A DNA stretch of 64,000 nt, taken from positions 992,001 through 1,056,000 of the forward strand of contig NZ_CP118100.1 of assembly GCF_028747645.1 (NCBI RefSeq). Reading direction: 5' to 3'. The DNA is from Microbacterium esteraromaticum (GTDB taxonomy: Bacteria; Actinomycetota; Actinomycetes; Actinomycetales; Microbacteriaceae). The notes below the pieces were generated by a model. The model saw nothing but the letters and a program-made list of their open reading frames with translations. It ran no database searches and was not told the DNA's origin. Shown here one piece after another: positions 1-8,986 of the stretch. How positions within the stretch are numbered: position 1 is the first letter of the stretch; each line of letters opens with the position of its first letter. The position numbers were made by a program, and so were the translations under genes.

Positions 1-840
1 GACGAGACCGTCGCGGTTCGCCTGCGCCTCGAAGTGGTCCTTCGCCTCGGTGATCGGCAGCTCGGTGTCGGCTGCGAGCAGCTCGATGACCTTCTGCGGG
101 AAGCCGAGCGGCGTGTTGATGCCGGTGCCGACCGCGGTGCCCCCGAGCGGAACCTCGGCGACGCGGGGGAGAGCCGACTGCACGCGCTCGATGCCGAGGC
201 GCAGCTGACGGGCGTAGCCGCCGAACTCCTGGCCGAGGGTCACGGGCGTCGCGTCCATGAGGTGGGTGCGACCGGCCTTGACGACGTCCTTCCACAGCTC
301 GGCCTTCGCTTCGAGGGCGACGGCGAGGTGATCGAGCGACGGGATCAGGGTGTCGATCAGCGCCTGCGTGACGGCGATGTGCACCGACGTCGGGAAGACG
401 TCGTTCGACGACTGCGACGCGTTGACGTGGTCGTTCGGGTGCACGGTGGCACCCAGGATGCTGGTGGCCAGGTTCGCCAGCACCTCGTTCATGTTCATGT
501 TCGACGACGTGCCAGAACCGGTCTGGTAGGTGTCGACGGGGAACTCGCCGTCGTGCTTTCCGGTGGCGACCTCGTCGGCTGCCTGTGCGATCGCGTCGGC
601 GATGGCGCCGTCGAGCGTGCCGAGCTCCTTGTTGGCGAGAGCCGCGGCCTTCTTGATGCGGGCGAGTGCGGCGATCTGCGTCGACTCCAGGCCCGTGCCC
701 GAGATCGGGAAGTTCTCGACGGCACGCTGGGTCTGTGCGCTGTAGAGCGCGTTGAGGGGCACACGCACCTCGCCCATGGTGTCGTGCTCGATGCGGTAGC
801 CCTGCGAGCTGTCGCCGCTGTGCTGCTGCGTGCCGGTCAT
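1..840 (-). CDS. fumC: Class II fumarate hydratase (FumC), partial at window edge
   Basis: Interconverts fumarate and L-malate in the TCA cycle (iron-independent class II enzyme, cytoplasmic tetramer). 280 codons are visible from the ATG at 840; the 3' part lies outside the window. Family landmarks are GSGTSSNMN at about residues 108-116 and the HPNDHVN...SQSSND stretch at about 134-147, followed by [17 protein letters not shown]. The GSxxMxxKxN signature that carries the catalytic loop would lie beyond the cut and cannot be checked. The start overlaps the stop of the carbonic anhydrase gene by 4 nt (ATGA), so it is the last visible gene of a translationally coupled operon running from xseA. 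Confidence 0.95.
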   Translation of the reverse strand, partial: MTGTQQHSGDSSQGYRIEHDTMGEVRVPLNALYSAQTQRAVENFPISGTGLESTQIAALARIKKAAALANKELGTLDGAIADAIAQAADEVATGKHDGEFPVDTYQTGSGTSSNMNMNEVLANLATSILGATVHPNDHVNASQSSNDVFPTSVHIAVTQALIDTLIPSLDHLAVALEAKAELWKDVVKAGRTHLMDATPVTLGQEFGGYARQLRLGIERVQSALPRVAEVPLGGTAVGTGINTPLGFPQKVIELLAADTELPITEAKDHFEAQANRDGLV

Positions 841-1511
841 TCCGATTCCTCCTTGGACGCGGGGTCGTTCCCCTCGGTGTCGATGCCTACGGTTACTGCG
901 GGTACTGCGGTGCCCTCGGCCAGCCGGTAGTTGGCGCCGACGATTCCGAGACGACCCTCGGCGACGGCGTTGCTGATCAGTTCGGACGAGTGCAGCAGGT
1001 CTGCGACGGTGTTGCGCAGGTGCTCGCGGCCGACGAGTTCGGCGTCGATGTCGGCGGGCGTGGTGCCGCCGGTCTCAGCGAGCACCTTGCGGGCCGCGGG
1101 CACGATCGGGGCGATGAGCTTCCAGATGCCCGCGGGGAGCGGGGCGGCGTCGATCGCCGTACCGTCGATGGCCGCGCGCACAGCGCCGCAGGAGTCATGC
1201 GCCAGCACGACGATCAGCGGCACACCCAGGATCCCCACGGCGTACTCCAGGCTGGCGACGATCGACTCGCCGATCACCTGGCCGGCGTTGCGTACGACGA
1301 ACAGGTCGCCCAGACCCTTGTCGAAGATGATCTCGGCCGCGAGGCGCGAGTCCGAGCATCCGAACAGCGTCGCGATCGGAGCCTGTCCGTCGGCGAGCTC
1401 ATGGCGCTTGTTGACGTCCTGGTGGGGGTGCGCAGGCTCACCGGCGACGAAGCGCCGGTTGCCGTCGCGCATCTCCTGCCAGGCCTGTGCGGGCGTGAGC
1501 TTCGTGGTCAT
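837..1511 (-). CDS. Beta-class carbonic anhydrase
   Basis: Hydrates CO2 to bicarbonate with a zinc ion in the cytoplasm. The 224-residue protein has both beta-class zinc motifs: CSDSR (Cys52, Asp54, Arg56) and HDSCGA (His105, Cys108), so all expected metal ligands are present. Length is normal for the family. It overlaps the DUF4245 gene upstream and fumC downstream by 4 nt each, giving a tightly coupled operon. Placing bicarbonate supply next to fumarase is common in Microbacteriaceae; a shared role in anaplerotic carbon flow is inference. Confidence 0.93.
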   Translation of the reverse strand: MTTKLTPAQAWQEMRDGNRRFVAGEPAHPHQDVNKRHELADGQAPIATLFGCSDSRLAAEIIFDKGLGDLFVVRNAGQVIGESIVASLEYAVGILGVPLIVVLAHDSCGAVRAAIDGTAIDAAPLPAGIWKLIAPIVPAARKVLAETGGTTPADIDAELVGREHLRNTVADLLHSSELISNAVAEGRLGIVGANYRLAEGTAVPAVTVGIDTEGNDPASKEESE

Positions 1512-2149
1512 TCGGCTTCCTCCAGTGCGTCCAGCTGCGTGCTGAGCGATTCGGCGAGCTCCGCGGTCGACTCCGCCGAGCGCGAGCCGTACAGCAGCAC
1601 ATAGTCGGGGCCGGCCTGGGTGCCGATCGCGTACGAGATGTTGGCGTCACCGCTCTCGCCGAGATTGAAGACGTCCCATTCGCGACCGTCGATGGTCGTG
1701 GTGTCGTCGGCAGCACGGCCCCCGAGCACCTGCGGTGCCCACGAGACATCGGCGCCGAACGCCTGTGCGACGCGGACGAAGCCGCGCTCGTCGTCGGCCG
1801 CGGGGGCGAGCGTGACGTTCCACACCGGCACGGCTCCGCCGCCGAGCTCGGCCGCGTTCACACGCCAGAACTCGTCGACGTCAGGAACGATCGCCGGGCG
1901 CTGCATGTTGGTCTCGACGTCGGCGGCGATGGCGGCGACATCGATCTCGGGCTTCGGCGTCGGCTCACCGCGGGGCACACCGAAGACAACGATCGCCACG
2001 ACGCCGACGGTGACGATGAGGGCCGCGATCAGGTTGCGGAACGTTTGGCTGGAGCGGTAGACACGGCTTGCCTCTGCCTTGCGGTCAGCGGTCTCCTGCG
2101 GAGTCTCGGCGCGGTTGATGCCTGCGACGATCGGTCGCTCTTTGCTCAT
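1508..2149 (-). CDS. DUF4245 single-pass membrane protein
   Basis: 213-residue protein of unknown function. It has an N-terminal cytoplasmic segment, one transmembrane helix at about residues 39-58 and an extracytoplasmic domain, matching the actinobacterial DUF4245 layout. The open frame extends upstream, but I chose the ATG at 2149 because it overlaps the xseB stop codon in an ATGA junction like the other genes of this operon; the upstream extension is Arg-rich and looks non-coding. The extracytoplasmic domain has no catalytic motif that I can recognise. Its position between exonuclease VII and carbonic anhydrase is conserved in relatives, but this does not reveal its job. Confidence 0.8.
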   Translation of the reverse strand: MSKERPIVAGINRAETPQETADRKAEASRVYRSSQTFRNLIAALIVTVGVVAIVVFGVPRGEPTPKPEIDVAAIAADVETNMQRPAIVPDVDEFWRVNAAELGGGAVPVWNVTLAPAADDERGFVRVAQAFGADVSWAPQVLGGRAADDTTTIDGREWDVFNLGESGDANISYAIGTQAGPDYVLLYGSRSAESTAELAESLSTQLDALEEAE

Positions 2150-2385
2150 TCGTCGTCTCCGTCGGATGCTGACTCGCGGGCCGCGTCGAGGCGGCGCTTC
2201 GCGCCGACCAGCCACTCCTCGCAGCGGGCGGCGAGGGCCTCACCGCGCTCCCAGAGGGCGAGGGAGTGTTCGAGCGTGGGGGAACCCTGTTCGAGTTCGG
2301 CGACAACGCGCACGAGCTCGTCGCGCGCGGCCTCGAACGACAGCGATTCGACGGGGGAGTCGTTGGGCGCGGTCACACGTCTCAT
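2146..2385 (-). CDS. xseB: Exodeoxyribonuclease VII small subunit
   Basis: Small subunit of exonuclease VII, which degrades single-stranded DNA in both directions together with XseA. The 79-residue protein has the family pattern of a short two-helix protein: SFEAARDELVRVVAELEQG, then LEHSLALWERGEAL, then a charged C-terminus. The start at 2385 lies 1 nt after the xseA stop codon (2387-2389); an in-frame extension upstream would run into xseA. It ends in a 4-nt overlap with the DUF4245 gene. Confidence 0.92.
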   Translation of the reverse strand: MRRVTAPNDSPVESLSFEAARDELVRVVAELEQGSPTLEHSLALWERGEALAARCEEWLVGAKRRLDAARESASDGDDE

Positions 2386-2386
2386 C

Positions 2387-3664
2387 CTATCCGTCTTCGC
2401 TGAGGGCGCCTTCGGAGCGGGCGCGCAGCGCACCGTGCTCGACCGTCACCGTCAATTCCGTTCCGGTGGGCGCATCGACAGCATCCGAGACGATGCGTCC
2501 GTCGGTCTGCTGCACGATCGCGTAGCCGCGGGCCAGCGTCGCCGCCGGCGACAGCGCCCGCAGGGACGCCCGCAACTCGGCGGTCGCCCGCTGCGCGGCA
2601 TCCACTCCGCGTCCCACCGTGTCGCGGCCGCGCGACACGAGCAGCCAGACGTCTTGCGCGCGCTGTTCGACGATCGGGTCGGGCGAGCGCAGCACGGGGC
2701 GCGATCGCAGCTGTTCGAGCTGGGCGATATCGTGCGCGATCCGCTGCGTCAGGCGGGTCGTTGCGCGTGCGCGCAGCTGCGCGACGATCGCGCGCTGCTC
2801 GCCGACGTCGGGCACGACGCGCTTGGCGGCATCCGTCGGGGTCGACGCGCGCAGGTCGGCGACGTCGTCGAGCAGGGGATGGTCGTTCTCGTGACCGATC
2901 GCGCTGACCACGGGTGTGGATGCCGCCGCAACCGCGCGGATCAGACGTTCATCGCTGAAGCCCAGCAGAGTCTGCGGGTCGCCGCCACCGCGGGCGATGA
3001 TGATCACATCGACCTCGGGGTCGGCATCCAGACGCTGCAGCGCCGCGAGCACTTCGGGCACGCTCCGATCACCCTGCACCGCGACGTGCTCGGTGCGGAA
3101 CCGCACGTGCGGCCAGCGCAACTCGGCATTGCGATGCACGTCCTTCTCAGCATCCGACTTCTCGCCCGTGATCAGACCGATGCAATGCGGCAGGAACGGC
3201 AGCGGGCGCTTGCGACCTGCGTCGAACAGGCCCTCTTGGCGCAACTGGGCGCGCAGCTTCTCGAGGCGCTCGAGTTGATCACCGAGGCCGACGTGCTTCA
3301 TCGCCGAGACGATGAAGCTGAAATCGCCACCCTTGACGAAGTAGTCGGCCTTCACAGCCGCGACGACATGGTCGCCGACCGCCAGGTCGCCCGGAATCCG
3401 GGCGCGTACGCTCGACCACACCCGGATCGAGATGTGCGCGTCGGAGCGCACGTCCTTGAGCCGCGCGAACACGTTGCCGCCGCGCTGATTCCACGAGGTG
3501 ATCTCACCCTCGACCCACACCGTGTTCCACCGCGCGATGAAGTCGCGGATGGTGCCGTTGAGCCGCGCGACCGATGTCGGGGCGTCCGCGGTCGAATCGC
3601 GGGGCGCGACCGAGTCGGCGGGCGGCGGCTCGCCGGGCACGGTGGCGGCTTCGAAGACGGTCAT
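2387..3664 (-). CDS. xseA: Exodeoxyribonuclease VII large subunit
   Basis: Catalytic subunit of exonuclease VII (ssDNA degradation, mismatch repair and recombination). The 425-residue protein begins with an OB-fold DNA-binding domain (about 33-125), followed by the nuclease domain. Conserved motifs are GLITGEKSDAEKDV (163-176), IIIARGGGDPQTL (221-233) and GHENDHPLLDDVADLRASTPTDAA (from 257). I chose the ATG at 3664 because upstream codons in this frame are antisense to the ispH region; it leaves an N-terminal tail of about 30 residues rich in Pro and Ala before the OB fold. First gene of the operon leading to fumC. It is divergent from ispH, about 90 nt apart. Confidence 0.94.
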   Translation of the reverse strand: MTVFEAATVPGEPPPADSVAPRDSTADAPTSVARLNGTIRDFIARWNTVWVEGEITSWNQRGGNVFARLKDVRSDAHISIRVWSSVRARIPGDLAVGDHVVAAVKADYFVKGGDFSFIVSAMKHVGLGDQLERLEKLRAQLRQEGLFDAGRKRPLPFLPHCIGLITGEKSDAEKDVHRNAELRWPHVRFRTEHVAVQGDRSVPEVLAALQRLDADPEVDVIIIARGGGDPQTLLGFSDERLIRAVAAASTPVVSAIGHENDHPLLDDVADLRASTPTDAAKRVVPDVGEQRAIVAQLRARATTRLTQRIAHDIAQLEQLRSRPVLRSPDPIVEQRAQDVWLLVSRGRDTVGRGVDAAQRATAELRASLRALSPAATLARGYAIVQQTDGRIVSDAVDAPTGTELTVTVEHGALRARSEGALSEDG

Positions 3665-3742
3665 GCGTCCATTGTTCCGGATGCCACCGACGGGCCGCGC
3701 ATCCAGAGCTGCCGCTCCCGGCCCTCGGACAGGCACGCTCGG

Positions 3743-3748
3743 TAGACT
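3743..3748 (+). promoter_or_regulatory. -10 box of leaderless ispH promoter
   Basis: TAGACT ends 6 nt before the GTG start of ispH, so the expected transcription start falls on the start codon. No purine-rich ribosome-binding site precedes the gene. The same spacing recurs at many genes in this window. Confidence 0.6.
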
Positions 3749-3754
3749 GGCGGC

Positions 3755-4834
3755 GTGAGTACACCCGCCATCTCGCTTCCCATGCCGCAGATCCCCGGAC
3801 GCCGACGCACGACCCCGCGCGAGCGCCTCGAGAACCGTCCTGTCGACGGTGAGAAGCGGGTGCTGCTGGCCGCTCCGCGCGGCTATTGCGCCGGTGTGGA
3901 CCGCGCGGTCGTCGCCGTCGAGAAGGCCCTCGAGCGTTATGGTGCGCCGGTATACGTGCGCAAGCAGATCGTGCACAACATCCACGTCGTCACCGAGCTC
4001 GAGCAGAAGGGCGCGATCTTCGTCGAAGAGGTCGACGAGGTGCCCGAGGGAGCGCACATCGTCTTCAGCGCGCACGGTGTCTCACCGGCCGTCGTCGGGG
4101 CGGCATCCGATCGTGGCCTGCACGCGATCGACGCGACGTGCCCGCTGGTGACCAAGGTGCACCGTGAGGCCGTGCGCTTCGCGCGCGACGACTTCGAGAT
4201 CCTGCTCATCGGTCACGATGGTCACGAAGAGGTCGAGGGAACCGCCGGTCACGCGCCGGAGCGGGTCACGATCGTCAACTCGCCTGAAGAGGCCGACACC
4301 GTCGAGGTGAAGGACCCGTCGAAGGTGGTCTGGCTGTCGCAGACCACGCTGTCGGTCGACGAGACGATGGAGACCGTCAATCGGCTGCGCACGCGTTTCC
4401 CCGAACTGCACAACCCGCCGTCGGATGACATCTGCTATGCCACGCAGAACCGTCAGGTGGCGATCAAGAAGGTCGCGAAGGACGCCGATCTGGTGATCGT
4501 GGTCGGTTCGGCGAACTCGTCCAACAGCGTGCGCCTGGTCGAGGTGGCGCTGGAGTACGGCGCCAAGGCCGCCTACCGAGTCGACTACGCCGATGAGGTC
4601 GACCAGGCGTGGCTCGACGGTGTCAATACCGTCGGGGTCACCAGCGGGGCCTCGGTGCCCGAGGTGCTTGTCGGCGAAGTGCTCGAGGCGCTCAGTGAGG
4701 CCGGCTACGTCGACGTCGAAGAGGTGCGCACGGCCGAGGAGGACCTCATGTTCTCGCTGCCCAAGGAGCTGCGTCAGGATCTCAACGGCAAGCGCGACGA
4801 TCGCGCTCTCGGCGGCCGAGCGGCTCGCGCATGA
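3755..4834 (+). CDS. ispH: 4-hydroxy-3-methylbut-2-enyl diphosphate reductase
   Basis: Last step of the MEP pathway: an iron-sulfur enzyme that reduces HMBPP to IPP and DMAPP. In the 359-residue protein the three cluster cysteines are Cys45 (GYCAGVD), Cys129 (DATCPLV) and Cys227 (DDICYAT). Substrate-binding histidines are present at about His74, His107 and His154. The start is GTG at 3755, placed by the TAGACT box 6 nt upstream (leaderless). The N-terminal 35 residues before the catalytic core are longer than in E. coli, as in other actinobacteria. The stop overlaps the next gene by 4 nt. Confidence 0.96.
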   Translation: MSTPAISLPMPQIPGRRRTTPRERLENRPVDGEKRVLLAAPRGYCAGVDRAVVAVEKALERYGAPVYVRKQIVHNIHVVTELEQKGAIFVEEVDEVPEGAHIVFSAHGVSPAVVGAASDRGLHAIDATCPLVTKVHREAVRFARDDFEILLIGHDGHEEVEGTAGHAPERVTIVNSPEEADTVEVKDPSKVVWLSQTTLSVDETMETVNRLRTRFPELHNPPSDDICYATQNRQVAIKKVAKDADLVIVVGSANSSNSVRLVEVALEYGAKAAYRVDYADEVDQAWLDGVNTVGVTSGASVPEVLVGEVLEALSEAGYVDVEEVRTAEEDLMFSLPKELRQDLNGKRDDRALGGRAARA

Positions 4835-5388
4835 GCACGGACCGGCCGCAGTACGGCGAGTACGCGACTCCCGAAGAGCAGCGCGCGCGGGCAGGGTTGC
4901 CACCGTTGGAGGCGGATGCTGCCGCATCCGCGCCGGTGATCGCGCCGCCCGCGGCGCAGGCTGCTTCTGCCGACGTCGCTCCGGCATCGCAGTCGGTGGA
5001 CGCTCGGACGCCCGCAGGGCCGATGAACCGTCTGATCACGATCGCGCTGCTGGCGCTCGGCCTGGTCAACGTGCTCACGTCGATCCCCGGGTTCGTCGAC
5101 CTGGCGACGACGCTCAACCTCTCGCTGCAGATGCTCGGCATCGACGGCGAGTTCTCGAACTTCGCGGCGGCGCGTACCTGGGGTGTGATCTCGGTGCTCG
5201 TGATGCTGGCGGGGTACCTCGCCACGGCCTGGTTCTCGTTCCGTCTGCTCAAGCGCGGGCGCATGGCATGGTGGGTTCCGCTGGTCGGTGCCGTGGCCAC
5301 GATGCTCGTGGTTTCGTTCTGCGTCTCGGTGCCGATGATGGGCGATCCGGCGTTCACTCAGAGCCTGCTGACGCCACCCGCCGGATAG
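4831..5388 (+). CDS. DUF6264-type membrane protein
   Basis: 185-residue protein of unknown function. An Ala/Pro-rich cytoplasmic N-terminus of about 65 residues is followed by three predicted transmembrane helices (about 67-90, 115-135 and 145-167). It matches the small membrane protein usually found after ispH in Microbacteriaceae (DUF6264 by memory of the family, not searched). It is translationally coupled to ispH through an ATGA overlap. No enzymatic motif is visible, so any link to isoprenoid metabolism is inference from position only. Confidence 0.7.
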   Translation: MSTDRPQYGEYATPEEQRARAGLPPLEADAAASAPVIAPPAAQAASADVAPASQSVDARTPAGPMNRLITIALLALGLVNVLTSIPGFVDLATTLNLSLQMLGIDGEFSNFAAARTWGVISVLVMLAGYLATAWFSFRLLKRGRMAWWVPLVGAVATMLVVSFCVSVPMMGDPAFTQSLLTPPAG

Positions 5389-5425
5389 CGCCGGGCGAGG
5401 CGTCCTGAACCGGTAGCCTCGAGCC

Positions 5426-6700
5426 ATGGCAGCTGAGCAGACCGCGTTCCAGATCACCTACGCATCGGTCGAGTCTCCCGACGGCGACGATCCGACGGTT
5501 GCGGCGGAGCGCATCCTGCGCGATGAGCGGGTGCTCGCCGCACGACGTGAGTTCGACGGCGACGAGACGGTGCTGCTGATCCCGGTCACCGAGCAGGACG
5601 ACATCGTTGCTCTCGACGACAACGGGCGGCTGCGCTTCGACCTCTCGGCCCACCGGCTGATCGAGCTGTTCGAAGCCGCGGGCCTCATCCTGCACCTCGC
5701 GTACGGCGATGAGGAGGAGTTCGAAGAGGTCGATGCCGAGCTCGACGAGCAGTTCGGCGCGGCATTCGAAGAGCTCGACGACTCGGCGGTCTCACCCGAT
5801 GACCTTGCCGGCTTTGGAATGCCGGACGACGACGATGATGACGATGATGACGACGACGACCTGTTCCAGCCGGAGCCGGTGCGGGTCGCGGAGTTCTCGC
5901 GCCGCGGCCCCTGGGCGGCGCGTGCCACCGCGCAGCTGCTGGGCACCGAGGTCGACTACCTCGAAGCGGGAACGTGGTCGATGTACGACTACCGCACCGG
6001 TCAGCCGCACGTCGCACTCACCAACGGACGCGCCGATCTGCCGGTGATCGAGGTCAACCGGCCCGAGTACGGCGAGGCGTGGGTCGAGGTGACCGCGCCG
6101 AACGGAGCGACCGCGATGGTGTGGCCGAACGCCGAGCAGCACACTCGCCCCGTGCTCGACATCGACGCGATCGAGGTGCCCGAGAGCGCCGAGGTGTACC
6201 GTCGCATGCTGACGGAGGCCGATGGCATCGGCGATGAGCTGATCGAACTCGGCATGGGAGCCGCGATCGACCTCGACGCCGCTCGTCGGGCGTGCCTGCC
6301 CGAGGTTCTCGGCGGTGTGGTCGGCGCAGATGAGCGGCTACGTGCCTTCGTCGCGGCCTTCGACGTGCCCGTCGCACTGATCGAGGCCGGCCTGGGCGAG
6401 CAGACGACGGGGCGGCGGTTCGTCGCTCGGGGGTGGGGACGCACGCTGGTGGACTTCTTCGTCGCGGGCATGGGCGAGACGACGGCGCTGACACGCCGCG
6501 ATCGACCGGTCGCCCGTTTCTCGCGGTTCGTGCGCAAGCGCCCGCTGGTCGGCATCTCGATCGCCGTCGCCGAGCTCACCGCCGGTGTGGCTGTCACGCG
6601 GACGCGGTCGCGTATCGGTCGCGGAATGGGCATCCTCCTGATCATCGACGCGATCGCAGACCTCGCCATCTGGGTCGTGCGGCTGCGCCGCCGCCGCTGA
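5426..6700 (+). CDS. Acidic hypothetical protein with poly-Asp tract and C-terminal helix pair
   Basis: I do not recognise a named family. The 424-residue protein has an acidic N-terminal domain (about 1-135) that ends in 12 consecutive Asp residues at about 136-147. A second folded domain (about 155-330) follows, beginning near VRVAEFSRRGPWAARATAQLLG. The end is a basic region with one or two hydrophobic segments (about 370-415) and an Arg-rich tail, so the C-terminus may be membrane-attached. TAGCCT lies 6 nt before the ATG, so transcription is probably leaderless and independent of ispH. Codon use matches the neighbours. A conserved actinobacterial protein of unknown function is the safest description. 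Confidence 0.75.
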   Translation: MAAEQTAFQITYASVESPDGDDPTVAAERILRDERVLAARREFDGDETVLLIPVTEQDDIVALDDNGRLRFDLSAHRLIELFEAAGLILHLAYGDEEEFEEVDAELDEQFGAAFEELDDSAVSPDDLAGFGMPDDDDDDDDDDDDLFQPEPVRVAEFSRRGPWAARATAQLLGTEVDYLEAGTWSMYDYRTGQPHVALTNGRADLPVIEVNRPEYGEAWVEVTAPNGATAMVWPNAEQHTRPVLDIDAIEVPESAEVYRRMLTEADGIGDELIELGMGAAIDLDAARRACLPEVLGGVVGADERLRAFVAAFDVPVALIEAGLGEQTTGRRFVARGWGRTLVDFFVAGMGETTALTRRDRPVARFSRFVRKRPLVGISIAVAELTAGVAVTRTRSRIGRGMGILLIIDAIADLAIWVVRLRRRR

Positions 6701-6733
6701 TCGCACCCCGCTGACGCTCTGTCCGCAGATAGC

Positions 6734-6768
6734 ATCGTGCCCGCCCGGTGATTCCGGGCGGGCACGAT
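6734..6768. terminator. Bidirectional terminator hairpin
   Basis: Perfect 15-bp inverted repeat (6734-6748 with 6754-6768) around a 5-nt loop, between two convergent genes. The stem is strongly GC-rich, so it can stop transcription from both sides. Confidence 0.85.
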
Positions 6769-6789
6769 ACGTGGAGCGCGCGGCCGCGC

Positions 6790-7605
6790 CTACAGTACTG
6801 CGGCGAGGAAGTCCTTCGTGCGCTGCTCCTGCGGGTCGGTGAAGATCTTCTCGGGCGATCCTTCTTCGACGATGCGTCCGCCGTCGAACATCATCACGCG
6901 GTTCGATACATCGCGGGCGAACTGCATTTCGTGGGTGACGATCAGCATTGTCACGTCGGTGTTGCGGGCGACGTCGCGCAGGATGTTCAGCACTTCACCG
7001 ACCACCTCGGGGTCGAGGGCGCTGGTGACCTCGTCGAGCAAGAGGATCTCGGGTTCCATTGCCAGCGCGCGAGCGATCGCGACACGCTGCTGCTGTCCGC
7101 CGGAGAGCTGGGTCGGGTGGGCATCCGCCTTATCGGGCAGGCCGACCATCTCGAGCAGCTCATGTGCTCGTGCCACAGCCTTGGTCTTCGGCGTCTTCAG
7201 CACGTGCACCGGTGCTTCGATGATGTTCTCGAGCACGGTCATGTTCGGGAACAGGTTGAACTGCTGGAAGACCATGCCGATGCGTTTGCGCATCTCGTTG
7301 CGATGCTTCTCTTTGAGTTCGACGCGCTTGCCGTCGCGCTCGACATGCGTGAGCGGCTTGCCATCGATGAGGATGTAGCCCGCGTTCGCCTCTTCGAGAG
7401 TCATCACCAGGCGCAGAATCGTCGTCTTGCCCGAGCCGCTGGGACCGATGAGCGTGACGCGGTCACCCTTGCGCACGGTGAAGTCGAGGTCGTGCAGCAC
7501 GATGTGGTCACCGAAGCGCTTCTCGACCTTGTCGAATCGGATGGCGGGCACCTCGCCGTTGTCCAGCGTGATCGCGCCGGTGTGAGTATCAGTTCGAGTA
7601 GGCAA
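6790..7605 (-). CDS. ehuA: Ectoine/hydroxyectoine-type ABC transporter ATPase (EhuA-like)
   Basis: ATP-hydrolysing subunit of a polar-amino-acid-family importer. The 271-residue protein has all ATPase motifs: Walker A GPSGSGKTT (54-62), Q-loop FQQF (113-116), signature LSGGQ (167-171), Walker B ILLLDE (187-192) and the switch His225. The LTH-ERDGKRVE insert before the Q-loop and the B-C-D-A gene order fit the EhuA branch better than general glutamine transporters. The gene overlaps the end of ehuD by 17 nt. The specificity for ectoine is inferred from family resemblance; a general amino-acid transporter remains possible. Confidence 0.75.
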   Translation of the reverse strand: MPTRTDTHTGAITLDNGEVPAIRFDKVEKRFGDHIVLHDLDFTVRKGDRVTLIGPSGSGKTTILRLVMTLEEANAGYILIDGKPLTHVERDGKRVELKEKHRNEMRKRIGMVFQQFNLFPNMTVLENIIEAPVHVLKTPKTKAVARAHELLEMVGLPDKADAHPTQLSGGQQQRVAIARALAMEPEILLLDEVTSALDPEVVGEVLNILRDVARNTDVTMLIVTHEMQFARDVSNRVMMFDGGRIVEEGSPEKIFTDPQEQRTKDFLAAVL

Positions 7606-8248
7606 GACGCTTCTCCAATCGTCCGACGAGCAGCGATGTCGGGTAGCTGGCGACGAGGAACAGGATCCCCGCCATGATGATGGCTTCGATGAACCGGAAG
7701 TTCTGGCCGCCGTAGAGCTGGGCGGCGCGCACCATGTCGGTCACGGTGATGACCGCGAGGAAGGGGGTTTCCTTGAACATCGAGATGACGTAATTGCCGA
7801 GCGCGGGGAGCGTCGAGCGCAGCGCCTGCGGCACCACCACGGCCGTCCAGGTGCGGCGACGCGACATCGACAGCGCGGTGGCGGCCTCCCACTGGCCACG
7901 AGGTACCGCGTCGATTCCGGCGCGGTACACCTCGGCCATGTACGCGGCGTAGTGGATGCCGAAGATGATCACACCGAGAGTGAGCGGGGGCACGGTGACG
8001 AACACGTAGTACGCGAACAGCAGCTGCACCACCAGTGGGGTCATGCGGATGAAGTTCATCACGAACGTCAACGCCCCGGCGACCGGACGGGGTGCGCTCT
8101 TGCGCGCCAGCGCGATGGCCAAGCCGAGTGCCGCGGCGATGATGCTGCCGAGCACGGTCACCAGCAGCGTGACGGTGAGGAACGCCCACAACATGTCGGG
8201 CAGGGCAGCCAGGGCGTGGTCCCAGTCCCAGATGACTCGTTCGTTCAT
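7589..8248 (-). CDS. ehuD: Ectoine/hydroxyectoine-type ABC permease (EhuD-like)
   Basis: 219-residue inner-membrane permease of the His/Glu/Gln/Arg family with about five transmembrane helices. The EAA loop that docks the ATPase lies at about residues 125-150 (GIDAVPRGQWEAATALSMSR). It pairs with the EhuC-like permease to make a heterodimeric channel. The start overlaps the ehuC stop by 4 nt, so translation is coupled. Confidence 0.75.
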   Translation of the reverse strand: MNERVIWDWDHALAALPDMLWAFLTVTLLVTVLGSIIAAALGLAIALARKSAPRPVAGALTFVMNFIRMTPLVVQLLFAYYVFVTVPPLTLGVIIFGIHYAAYMAEVYRAGIDAVPRGQWEAATALSMSRRRTWTAVVVPQALRSTLPALGNYVISMFKETPFLAVITVTDMVRAAQLYGGQNFRFIEAIIMAGILFLVASYPTSLLVGRLEKRLAYSN

Positions 8249-8970
8249 GGCGTGTTCCCCTCTGCATCGACGGTGGGAGCGGCAACGGCCTCACGCAGCC
8301 GCGTGCCCTGGCCCAAGCGGTGCTTAGCGCGCACCTCGATCGCGTTCATGGCGAGGGTGAGCAGGTAGGCGATCACGAAGTAGACGACGAGTCCCAGGGA
8401 GTAGGCGAAGAACACGTCCGTGTCGATACGCAGCTTGTTCAGCTCGGCAGTGAAGTCGACGATCGTGATCAAATAGACCACGGCCGTGCCCTTCAGCAGC
8501 TGGATCAGCAGGTTGGTGAGCGAGGGGATCGTCAGCGCCCACGCCTGGGGAAAGATCACCCGCCACATGCGCTGCGTGCGCGACAGGCTGAGCGCGGTCG
8601 TGGCCTCCCACTGTCCGCGCGGCACCGCGTTGATCGATCCGCGCACGACCTCGGCACCGTAGGCACCGTAGTTCAGCCCGAGCCCGAGGATGCCGACGAC
8701 GATCGACGGAAGCGCGAGGTTGAACGGGGGCAACGGGAGGACGAAGAAGAAGAAGAACAACTGCACCAGCAGCGAGGTGCCGCGGAACACCTCGATCACC
8801 GTGCGCGCGAAGCCGCGGATGAGGATGTTGTCGAAGCGGGCGAGAAGTCCGAGTGAAATGGCTATGGCGAACGCCAGCAGGGCGCCGCCCACCGTGAGCT
8901 GAAGGGTGATCAACAACCCATCGAGCAGGTAGGGCAGCGCCCGCTGGAGCGCCTCGAGATTATCGGTCAC
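8245..8970 (-). CDS. ehuC: Ectoine/hydroxyectoine-type ABC permease (EhuC-like)
   Basis: 241-residue permease of the same family as EhuD, with a GTG start at 8970, 16 nt after the binding-protein gene. Hydrophobic segments cover about residues 18-45, 60-80, 88-110 and 185-215. The EAA-type loop is GSINAVPRGQWEATTALSLSR at about 125-145. A run of Phe (LFFFFFV) in helix 2 is notable but compatible with a membrane helix. Confidence 0.75.
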   Translation of the reverse strand: MTDNLEALQRALPYLLDGLLITLQLTVGGALLAFAIAISLGLLARFDNILIRGFARTVIEVFRGTSLLVQLFFFFFVLPLPPFNLALPSIVVGILGLGLNYGAYGAEVVRGSINAVPRGQWEATTALSLSRTQRMWRVIFPQAWALTIPSLTNLLIQLLKGTAVVYLITIVDFTAELNKLRIDTDVFFAYSLGLVVYFVIAYLLTLAMNAIEVRAKHRLGQGTRLREAVAAPTVDAEGNTP

Positions 8971-8986
8971 GTGAGGTGCGGGGCGG

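Noticed and set aside
2045..3745. Long plus-strand open frame of 566 codons opposite xseA/xseB
   Set aside because: It is an antisense shadow typical of high-GC DNA: Arg/His-rich composition with no domain, and it lies wholly opposite well-supported genes.
5847..5890. GAC/GAT-rich stretch as a tandem repeat or CRISPR-like sequence
   Set aside because: It is coding sequence for 12 Asp in an intact frame and has no repeat-spacer structure.
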